The position numbers were made by a program, and so were the translations under genes. The notes beneath the pieces are model-generated. The model was not told where the DNA came from. It worked only from the letters and a program-made list of their open reading frames with translations, and searched no databases. This document shows positions 26,001-38,000 of a stretch of DNA of 64,000 bases, one piece after another. Numbering within the stretch: position 1 is the stretch's first letter; every line of letters starts with the position of its first letter. This stretch comes from Nectonema munidae (Eukaryota > Nematomorpha > Nectonematoida > Nectonematidae), in the NCBI GenBank assembly GCA_030549495.1, contig JAUIRK010000887.1, positions 310,001-374,000 of the forward strand, given 5' to 3'.

Positions 26001-29000
26001 TGAATTTCTTGGAGATTTTTGCTAATGAATAATATATTAAATATTGTTTTTTCCTATTTTTATAAGTCAATAATGAATTTTCATTGTAAAAGTGTAGATT
26101 TTTAGCAGGGTTGCGAGTTGTAGATTTAAATGGGATAGGATTACGAGACGGAATTTAATAAAATGTAGCAGTCAGTTCGATAAATATTGAAAATAATTTT
26201 TTTAGTTATTTCAAATGATAAAATTAATTTTTGTAAGGATATGGAGGGGTCCTTTTTTAGTCGAAGAAAAAACTAAAAGTTGGACTTAAATACTTAAAAT
26301 TGTATTTAGAGTTGTAGTCGGAGATTTTAAGTACTTAGAGTCGGGCCAAAATATTTTCCCTCGACTCTGCAATTCTGATTTTTAGGCTGATGAGGAGTCG
26401 GAGTCTGAGTTAGGAGAGTCGGTAAAAAAGCGCATTCCGAGTCTTTTAAAAAAATTAAAGTATATAATATAATATAATATTCTGATAAAAATGAAAAATA
26501 AATTTCTGAATGAAACTACACTAGGAGATATAAATTTTTTAGATATTTGATTTCACTAGATTTAAACATGTAATCATCTTTCAACTAAATTAATTACATA
26601 TTTCATTCTTTACCTATACTTCTATTTATGCATGCATGCATGATGAATAAAAGTATTAACGTAGAAGTCATGTACCGAGATGGAACCTGTTTAATCCGCC
26701 TATTTTTTTAAATCAGAAATTAACTATTTTTTAAAATCAGTTGAGTCAAAATAGGCTCTTTCGGTTTCACTGGCGCAAAAACTATGAAACCAAAATACAC
26801 ATTTTTATGCTCTTTCCGAAAATGTAATTATTTTTTTCGAGAAATGAAAAATAAAAAAGTTATGGCTATTTAAAATTGTTTATTTCTTATGCATTTGTTA
26901 AGAAACATAATTTAGAAATTTTCCTCAGATAATATGACTAGCGACGAAAATAGTCTAAAGTGGTTTGGGGAACACCTCCAATCCAATGAAACTGTCAACT
27001 TTCGGCAGAACCACGAATAATACCGAAAGAGAAATTGTGCCAGAAACACCTTCCAATGACCATAGATTACAAGAGATCTTCCTGGAGATGCCACAAGGGT
27101 CGTTGCCTGGAAGAAGTAAACCTACGCCAAAAACGTGGCTAGAAGGATCTACTTTGCCCATGAATAAAATCATTGAATTCATCTATGCATGGACCAAAGA
27201 ATACACGAGCATAAAATTCTGCAGGGACGAACTGGGTATTAGCCATAACGCGGTTGTGGGCTACAACAACAATCTAAGAGAGGTAAGTTAAGTTTGAGAC
27301 CTGACCTAACCTAACGTTTTCGTTTCAGGTGTGTGCCCATGAAATATCAAACAACCCTGTAAAGATTGGAGATCCTAACTGCACCGTGGAAATTGATGAA
27401 ACAGTCTATGCTAAAAGAAAGTACAATCAAAGAAGAATGCTGAAAGAACAGTGGGTGTTTGGAGGCGTTTGTAAAGAAACTAGAGATGTCTTTCTATATG
27501 CCGTAGAGCGAAGAGATCGGAGTACACTGGAGAGCTGCATCAAGGAAAACATTCTACGAGGTAGTACGATCGTTAGCGACATGTGGAAGGCATATGAAAA
27601 AATAGAGGATATTTCTGGGTACAACTTTAAGCATTTAACAGTAAATCACAGTGAAAACTTTGTAGATCCTATCACTGGAGCTCACACACAAAAAATGAAA
27701 GCACCTGGAATTTGCTGAAACACCGTAACAAAAGGCGATGTGGAACTAAGCGTGAAATGATAGATGGTTACCTATGTGAATTTATTTGGCGTAGCCGGCA
27801 TGAGGGACAGGACTTATTCAAGGTGGTACTAGAAAATATTTAAAAATTCTAAAGATTTTTGTGAAAGGAAATAAACACCTTTAAAAAACATTGTGTTTTT
27901 TAAAGAGTTTGTGTTCTTAACAAATGCATAGGAAATAAACAACTTTAAATAGCCATAACTTTTTTATTTTTCATTTCTCGAAAAAAATAATTACATTTTC
28001 GGAAAGAGCATTAGAAAAACTTATTAAAACTGCATTAGAAAAGCGTATTTTGGTTTCATAGTTTTTGCGGCAGTGAAACCGAAAAGATCCTAAACTTATT
28101 TCAATATGACAAACATTATAATTATTTTTCTGCTATATATAACATTAGTATATTTTTTAATCATTTTATCACTGGCGCAGGAGGAAAACTTATACGAAAT
28201 ATCAGAGCATCAATGGTTGTTGAGGTGTACCCTCAGGTTAACATTTGAAGGTCAGGTGTTCAATCCCCAATGCTCTCAATTTAAATATGAAAAATTAGTT
28301 GCTTAACAAAACAACACTAATTAATTAATGTAGAAAGAAGCCTGCAAAAAGCCAGCAGTACCTTATGATGGATTTTTGCGGGTTGGCTAAAATTACACTG
28401 GTTTATCGCTACTGCTGCGAAAGTGTAACAAAATTCTATACATTTCCCTGAGAGTACTTGCTTTTATGGAAATACTTTCTCAGTTTAAACAAAGCTTTGT
28501 TTTGAACTGATAGATTATACTCATATAGAGATAGTATAATCTAGGGGCTAACAACAACAACAACACTAATTAATTAATATTTATGCATAACACGTCAAGG
28601 CAATTTGTTGACCCAATTGTATTCTTATGCTTAATGTTTTTTAAATAGTTATGAACAGGTAAAGCATTAGAATTATAAAATAGTTTGTTACAAGCACCGT
28701 CACCCCTCAATAATCGGAACAGCTTTGTTTCACAATTGTTTTCTCCGTTCACGAGGTTTTCGGATAAATGCGTTTAAATTATAACATAAGTTGAAATAAA
28801 GTCAAAATACAAAAATACAGTATCTATTAATTTGCAAATTTGATTAAACCTTGTTTTAACATTTTTATTAAATAAACTTTTCAATCATTATTTCCTGTTC
28901 TATCTCAATAGTTTACTTTGACTCAGGATAAAGTGCTTAAATTATTTTAAAAATATTTCAACAAATCATTACATTTAAAAGCAAAAATGAAAGTAATCAA

Positions 29001-32000
29001 AATTTTTGTTTATTAAAAAAACAAAAACATTATTTTAATAATAACTCTCTATTTTTCTGTTGTAATTTATTTTCATTTCTTTTACACAATAAATTTTTCA
29101 TGAATTCCAGTTCTTGCAAAACTCTTTGGGTTCTTCTTTTTCTTTATGACAATTGCGTTGCTCCTCGAAATAAAGAATACGCGTATCCAGTGATGATATA
29201 AGGCTTTGCTTTCACTCATGTTTTCACTATATTTTTCCATTTCTTCATTTTCTGATTCATCTTTCACTATCATCAATCATATTTAAAATGTCTTCGTCGC
29301 TATAGATGTATCCAATAGGATATTCATTATCTATATAAGTAGTTAGTAGGTTCTTGTAAATTTGAAGGATCTTCAAGTTGCACTATTGTCCGACGCATTT
29401 GGTCAATAGCATAATGCTAAACAACACTAGAATATTTTTGAGGAATAATGTTTGTATGCTTAAAACAAGATTTCATTGTACTTGTAGAAACATTGTCGAA
29501 TGCCATTTTCACAGTTTTAATTGAAGACAAAAATGACAGAACCTAACTCTACAAAGAACCAATCTCTTATTTTTCTGAAAATTACTTACAATGATTCACA
29601 TGAAAATAATTTTTGAGCGGGAAAGAATTTTAATAATCTAAAAATTTTGCAATTTCAAATTTTATCGGCTCATAAAAAAGTTTGAATTTTGTATTTGTAA
29701 CAAGCTCCCTTCATTATTAAAATTATTTTAAAATTCTTTTGAGATAATTATGCAACATGCCATTGGTTCATTTCTGGATTCATAATTTGTACCGATATTA
29801 TAAGTAGAACACTTTTTTCGCATAATTTTTATAGTTTGCTAATTTAGCCTATTATTGAATAAACAAATTAGGAAAAATTTGATTTCGATTGCAAAAGAAT
29901 AGTCAGAAGAAAGTTTCTTCAGAAATAATTTTTAATTTTTTCAACGTGAAAATGCTATTGTTACTGATACGGAAGATGTTGATGAAAATGACATGTTGGA
30001 TACTTTATAGGTATGTTTATGGGATTTGTTATATTGTCTGGTTATCATTCGTTGCCTGGAGAAGAGGATTTCTGGGCTACCCAATTAGATCTTGGCGCAT
30101 CTTTAATTAGTAAAGTTATATCTAGAAACCGATTTAGAGAAATCAAAAAATATTTTCATATAATTGATAATAGTTAAATTAATTTGAACGACAAAATAGC
30201 TCAATATATGACATGTTAAACTCAAATTTTGACAAGTTCAATCATTTTTATGAAAATATAAGCATAGATAAATCTATAGTTCCTTATTATGGGCCACATT
30301 CATGCAAGCCATTCATAAGAGGCAAGCCTATTAGATTCAGGTATAAAATTTGATGCGTGTGCTCATCTTCAGGTTACCCCCTATCTTTACATATTTATCA
30401 AGGAAGGGAGCAAAGTTCCCCAATCCAAAAGGTACCCTTGGGCATCCAGGTTATTAAAAATTTAATCCAAACATTAGAAAACCCATGTAAACATATTTTT
30501 TATTTTGATAATTTTTTTACTTCATACACATTTTAAAAAGATTTAGGCGACAAAAATGTAAAAGCAATAGCAACTGTGAGAAATAATAGAACAAATAAGT
30601 GTCCTTTGATGGAAGATAAAGGACTAAAGAAAAAAAATCGAGGGTCTTTTGATTTTATATCGCACAGTAGCGTATTTTTTGAAAGATAATGCTATTGTGA
30701 CTGTTGGATCTAATTTTTGTTCTCATGACCCTGTAGGAAAAAGTAAAGGATATGCGCATTCTGAAAAGAAAAAATTGAAAAGAATGTCCTCATCTCATCA
30801 CAAAATATAATCAAGGAAAGGATGGAGTCAGTCTTATCGGCGTATCGACCCAAAGTAAAGTCAAAAAAGTAGTGGTGGCATTTAGCTATGCATGCCATAA
30901 ATGTTTCGGTTGTTACCCCATGGAAAGCTTATGAAAAAATCCCAAAAGTAAGGTTTCTCATCTTGATTTTCGAAGAGAAATAACTGCATTTATTACAACA
31001 AAAAGGTTTACAAATCAGAAGACCTGGACCTCTTCGCATCTTTCTAAAAGCTCAAGAAGTGTTAATGGACAATATTTCATTTCAGTTTCAAGACAGCAAC
31101 AAATAAAATGCGTAGTGTGTAAAAAAAACTCCATTTGATGTTGCTACGCCTGAGAAAAAATATACACAGAGACTGTTTTCCACTTTACCATTAAATATTT
31201 TTGTTATTTTTTGGTATAGAAAATATAATTCCTTGTTTTTCATATTTTGTTAACATTTATCGTAAATGGTCCACTTGTGGACCATCAAATTATACATTAA
31301 AAATTTATTTTTTGTTTATATTTTTTAATGAATTTTTTATATACCAATATTAAGGTTTATAATCTAAAAAAACTTTTTTATAGCAATTAAGCGGTTTAAA
31401 AATATCAGCATTGAATAGTGATGTGTTTGCTAATTGTTATTAGTATCAATGTACGAAATTCTTTCTCGCCGCATGGTAAGAGTTTAGTATACGTCCTACT
31501 CACCCGCTCCTTCAATGTGGGCCTCTGTATAAACTGAAAAAGCAATTCTTAATGTGTCTGATTATATTCCAAGAGAAAATTTGCTTTGCTTACTTACAAA
31601 CGAAAAGGCATAAAATTGATAGAATTAAGAGTTGAAAGTTAGTCAGAGAATTTTATACCGCCTCCCAGTCTCTGTTTTGGCTAAAAAAAATGATAAATTA
31701 AATCTTTTCAGAATTATTTTAAATCGTCGCATACTTCCGTTATTGAATTTTATTTTTTTTTATATCAATGCCTGCTTCAAGTAAGTCAGTAAAAGTCGTA
31801 TTTCTTTGTTCATGTTGATTGAACGCCGCTTGCTGTTATAATAAATAGAAGAATCCTTCAAAAGTGAAGACGGCATTTAGATAAAAGAGCCAAAGTGCCT
31901 CGAATTCGGCTCTATCAAAGAAATCAATCAATATTGAAGTGAATTATACCACCAATCTCTTTCAGCAAAGATGCTGCTCATACAGTATTCAAAGGTCTTT

Positions 32001-35000
32001 TGATAGAAAAACAAATGAAGTGTAAAAAATATTTCAAAAAAAAAATTGAGAAGCCTTACCAAGTGCTTATGCACATTTGAAAAACTGTCAAGTCAGAACC
32101 TTAGAGGCAGACATATTTTCATTCAAAGGAAGAATAATCTTACACAGATGGACAGATGGCAAGCATCATCACAATCGGGAATCGAAACCAGACCAAATGA
32201 ATCAAGACCCTACGTTCCCACCACTAGCCCATCTGCTGACAGTTTTTCGATTTCCAATATTTTGGATGAAGAAAATATCTTTATCGAAGAATAGAAATAT
32301 CATGATACTAAAAATAATAGCTACGTCATTTGAAACATTTTTAATGTATGTCTTTTGATTTTGATGCTTTATGATCCAATATAAAATTTTAAAAGTTCTA
32401 ATAATAATTTATACAACTTTTACATATCTACTTAACTCCAAAAAAATAATTAAAATTTTTTCTTTATTTAAAGAATTCTCATTCATAAATATTTTTCATT
32501 ATTTAACCATTTTTTCTTTTAGGTCAATTCAATATTTTGAAAGGCAAACAATTTCTAAATTTTTGAGTCAATTTTTTAAATGTCCTAATATGATCCATTA
32601 GATGATTCTGCTTAAATCAATCGTCTTGATAGAGGTGTAATGTTTTCCGGTTACTCTGTTTTGATGCCAGAAGGTCTTCAGTTTGAATCGAAAATCTAAC
32701 CTTCATTGCAAATAGTTCAACAAAAAACGGAATAAGAATACCTTCTTGATAAAAAAAACCCTGCGAAAGCTTTACTTTCACCTAAAGAAGATTAGCATGA
32801 TCATGATGATTTGCTATAAAATGATTCTGATGTATATAAAGTATAAACGATGATGATGACGAAATGGATGATACTGATAATGATAGGAAAAAGAAACTAA
32901 CAATTCGTGGTGTGATAACGAGTTACCGAAATTGAGGAGTTTTAATCTCAGGCACAGGTACGTATATTATAGAATGCTTCATACGTACATACAAAGTTCA
33001 AAAGGTGAATACTAAGAGATAAAGAGATGGAACATGAAAATCTAATCTTAAAATATGAAGGAGGAGAAACAAAAAATTTCTATTAGATAAGAATTTTGAT
33101 AAACTGCATTTTGTATAATTTTCATTTGAAATGAGTTGTCACATTGTAATGGAAAAATAATAATAATAATAATAATAATAGAAGGAAAAGCAATGGAATG
33201 AATTTCATTATTTCCACAAATGATATTGTGTGTGCTTATTTGCACCAGTAAAATATATACAGAGGGTATAGATATTTAAATTATTAAGAAAAGGATGGCT
33301 TGTGTATCTAAAGTATGCACGTTTGAGACACTCTTAGAAGGATAAAAAGGATGGAGAAATACTGTAAGTAAATGAAGAAATTTTCGCGGGAGTTAAATTT
33401 TCGCGATTTGCAAGTTAAAAAAAGTTGGGGTAGTGTTATTTTCGAGGGCAATCATATATTTTCAAAATTATCTTCATATGTTATACTTATTTTTGTTCGC
33501 AGGAATTTCAGATTTTAATATATTGCGTGTTATATTTTTAAGAAAATAAGAATATCGTGAAATTTTCATGATTTACAGTAATAAAAGTACTTGATTCCAG
33601 CGATAGTATAAAGGATATTCATGTATAAGGATTACAGGTATATAGAACCAAAACTTAAAATTTGTTTTGTCGAATTTATATTTAGAGTTTGAAATTATGT
33701 TCTAAGCGGGATGGAGATTATTTTCAATAGCGCGCCACATTGAAGCCAGGGTAAGGTTTAGAGAGCTAGAATTAAAGTTCGGTTCAACGAATATTTAAAA
33801 ATATCATAGCAAATTGCAAATATTCAAAAAAGTGCAGACTATGTGTGAGAGCTATATAATAATAATAATCCCTTGCTTCAATATGCACACTAGGGATATG
33901 ATTTTTTTTTCTAAATTGTCCTGCAATAAATTTGGATGAGTTTTGTAAAAATAAAAACAAATTAAGGCTTATTTTAGCGTTTTCTAAAAATAAGTTCCCG
34001 CAAGAACAGAATTTAAAAAATTCACCAAGTTGTTTTTCAAAAAAATCTAAAATCTTTTTTTTTAAAAAAAAAAGAGTTTTATTAAAAATTATTCTTTGCA
34101 ATAAATTTTATATTTAAATATGTCATTTTTACAGCTTTTTTTCAATTCTTGCATGGTTTTAATAGCTCTTTCAGCAATAATGTTCGTTCGAGATATATCA
34201 ACATACGAGTTTTTTTACCCAATGTTTTTTGAAGCATTTCTCAGCTGTAGTGCATTTTGTATTTTGAATTGATTTGTGAAGCTTGTCATAGACTCTATCG
34301 TTGTATTTTTGGTCTGAAAACCAAACTTCCTGCCATTCATAAGCAATAAAACAAGCTGAATTTTCTAGTGCGTCTCTATTTTCAGGTAAAAGAAAATATG
34401 CTATCAAAACGAAAATTGCTCTAGAGTTCCATCGAGCACTTTGAACAGGTAAAGTTTTCCATTCAATCATTGGAAATTTCCCAGTCTCTTTATAAAATCT
34501 AAACGCAGAACATAAAACATAAAGAAACCTAAAATCATCCTTCCAACCAAGATTCTCCAAATTTGGCATTTTAGTTTTCGCAGTATTCAATTTTTTAAGG
34601 CTCTCATAACTTCTTTTAACTTTTTCCACAAAATCATAATTTATATTCAGACTAGTTGTTTTATTTTTGAAGTTAAAGTCTAAAACATGTCTTAATATTC
34701 TGTCCAAAACATGATGTTGACATCCGATGTATTGAGGCTTTGAAAGTTTCATATTCTGCATTTCCTTTTGTAACTGAGAAACAACTCCTTTCCAACAACC
34801 AGTATTTACACGGTAGTGTCTGATATAATCATTTTAATCGAAGTCCAAACATTATTTTCATCAAGAATTTTAAATATGCTCTCGGCCGAGCCGTCTTGAC
34901 ATTTAAAGACACCCAAATTTATTTTGAAGTTTGCCTTGTAAACATACAACTTGACATTCTTCTCCATAATTCACATTTTCTTTTACATTAAAAATTCGTT

Positions 35001-38000
35001 TACCATCAAAGTGTAAACAGAAGGTATTTTCTTTCTGTAGAAACTCTCTTAACTTCAAAACTTGTGTCTGCCCATATTTAATCATACCTCTAAATATCCC
35101 AGATTGAGTAGGAGTTGGTAATTTAATTCCTTCTTGAGATTGCAAATGTTAGCAGCTTTTCAGACAATTTGGTAACTAATTTAACGGAATGAGCAGTAGA
35201 GTTATTTTTCCTCCTGTCACTTTGATCTATTAAAAAATCTTCATCGTTTACGTCAGATTCTGATGTTGTTGAGTCTGACATTTCGTATTCCATCAAATAT
35301 TCCTGCTCATTTCTGATACAACGCTGTCTTTTGGAAGGGTGGATTGAAGAAGAGCACGCAACTTTATTTGATACGTAGCCAATTTTTCCTTTAGATTCTA
35401 TTTGTTTTTGATAAAATATTCTATCCTCCATACAAAGCCATGAGCCTTCTTTTTTTGTAATATCAAATATATCATTCAATTCCTTTTGAAATTCTTTTTT
35501 TGGGTTTTTTCTATTTTTTTCGTACATCTTTATTAACTTTTCCACTCTCACTTCCACTGCTTGCTCACTCAAAATAGGAAAACTCATTTTTTGCCATAAT
35601 TTTATCAACTGTTGTGTCAGAATTTTAATTCGAATTTTCTTGACCTTTTCTTTTTTAAACAAAAAAACAAAAAGTCCAAGAACATCTTTAGCTTTTGGCA
35701 ATCTTGTAAACGTTGAAAAATTTTCTATTCTCGGTAGAATTCTTAATTGAACCCCCTTGCCAACAGGTAAGTTTTTCAGCCAAGTTTTCGAATTTTTTAA
35801 AACAGCTTTACTTGATTTAAAGTCGGCCATTTAAAAGAGAAAATTTAAAGTCAATTTTTTTAACTAGAATAATCTAAAAATAAAAAAAAATTAGAAAACT
35901 TATTTTAAATATTCCTAAAATAAAAAAGCGATTTTTTTATTGAAACTAGAATCGTTGAAACTTCAAATGCATGCTTGCGGGAAGTTTTTTCTAAAAAATA
36001 TGAAAATTAGGTTAGATTCATGTTAATACTTTATAAACTCATCGATTTGTAATACAGGAAATAAAAAATTAAAAAAAAAATGTTCAGTCATATATCTAAT
36101 GCACACAATAAGTAAGCAATGTTTATCACAGTGTCTCCTCTTTGTAGTATTTTTGAGCAAACACATGTTGATGCTCCACTAGATTTTCTTATCTTCTGTC
36201 ACAGTGATTCTATTTCCCTTTCTGTCCCCTCTGTTTTTCTTTTCCTCTTTCTCTCCTAAAATTCAATCATTCACTCAAGCTCTCTTCTTTCGCCCTCTTC
36301 TCTTGTTAAGCTCTCCTATCTCATTCAGCTCTATTCTCTCCAGTGACGTAGCTATGCTGGGGCATGAGGGGCCGTGCCCACACTCCTATGTACCTCATGA
36401 ATCTTATGCGATATCAGTTTTTGAAAATTTCTCCATTGAAAGGATCAAGAAAGTATAAATAATGTTGCGCAAGTTTTTTGTTTTTAAATTGTGCCCCTTC
36501 TATCAACTTTTTTTTGGCTACACCACTGCTTCTGTCTAATTTGCATTTAGAGTTAAATTAAAATAGTTTTCAATCGTTACAATTTTATATCAATGAGTAT
36601 TGTTAGACTCACGCTAAGATTTTTTTTCCAACAAAGGTCATTTAATCTTTATCACTACGTTTGTTACATTTTGTAATATTTGAAAACTAATTTTTTCAAG
36701 TCAAGAAATTTTTTTAATAGCTATTTGGGAATGAATATTTTGACTAGCTATTCGGTTTAAAAGCAAGAATACTCTATTTGCTTAATATTTGAGCGGAGAT
36801 ATTTTTTATAATGTTCGATTGTTAAATTTTATAAGTAACACTGTACATAATCAAATCACTTTTTTTAAGAAAATTTGTTGATTATTATAATAAAAATATA
36901 ATATCGAAACAAAATGTTTCAGTTGTTAAAAATGTATTTGATATATTTATGACAGCTGTCAGAATTTTATTTGTAGACAGAAATATTCAAAAAAACGCAA
37001 TGATTTTCTTTTCTCGTATACTTTGATTTATGTTAGTTTGGTCCTCGGATATTTCGCCCCATTATTTTCATAAGACAGTTCGTCCCATGGACAAATTCCC
37101 CCATTATTTTCATAAGACATTTTGTTTCATAGACAATTTTAAAAATTCTAAAAAATGAAGAGATGAAATGATTAATTTGAAATAATTTAATAGAGATAAA
37201 ATAAAGAATATAAAAGTTTTTAATAATTTTACACAGCAAAGATGGATGAAACAAATAGCCTATGAGACAATTTGTCCAGGGGGCAAATTATCTATGGGGC
37301 GGAATGTCTGTCGACCATTATTTAAATAATTTTTTAATTATTAGGGTTAGCTACTTAAATGTTGGCTTTTGCTGCTTATAAAAACTTGAAAATATCATAT
37401 AAACTCTAATTCTTTATGCCTCCTATTATTTTTAAATTATTCTGAGAACAGACGGTTCCATTTTAAAATAGTGAAAATTGCTTTATTAGTTTATTTTGTT
37501 TCCTTTCTCTCTTATGTTAATTATGTTGCAAATTTTTCAATTTTGAGTAAAAGGTAAGGTGCAGCGGGTGTATTTTCATTGACAAGGGGCTGATGTACCG
37601 CTTATGTCAAACTATGAACAAATTCGTATCGATGAGGAATCGAATCCAGAGGCTTCCGTGCTATGTCCATCATCTCAACCAACCTTCCATGCCACCCATA
37701 GAGTATGCTGTAAGGGATACGTCAAATTAGTTTTCAAAAAACTTACTCTAAAAAATTTTAGTTTTTGTTGAAGCTATATAACTTTTTCTGATAGACTTTT
37801 TTTCCTTAAAAGTTATTATAAAAGGCAAATCATTGCAAAATGTTAACAGTTATTTTACTTTTTGTAGCTTGTATCAATTTAGCTTTTAAACTATTTTTGA
37901 ATGATGCTGAGTAAAATGAAATAATGCGATCTTAATTTTTTGTTTTATTTTGTTTGCACAATTATAACTTCATTTTATACCCTTGCCCCTGAATCAATCA

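Larger units (their letters stand above)
26754..28090 (+). mobile_element. Merlin (IS1016-like) DNA transposon, 1.3 kb
   Basis: Long terminal inverted repeats of about 150 bp: the left arm GGCTCTTTCGGTTTCACTGG at 26754 is mirrored by the right arm ending at 28090, and GTTATGGCTATTTAAA near 26860 mirrors TTTAAATAGCCATAAC near 27943. The flanks TCAAAATA and TAAACTTA agree at five of eight bases, suitable for the 8-9 bp duplications of Merlin. The arms enclose one transposase gene. It is inserted in intron 1 of the zinc transporter on the opposite strand. Confidence 0.85.
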
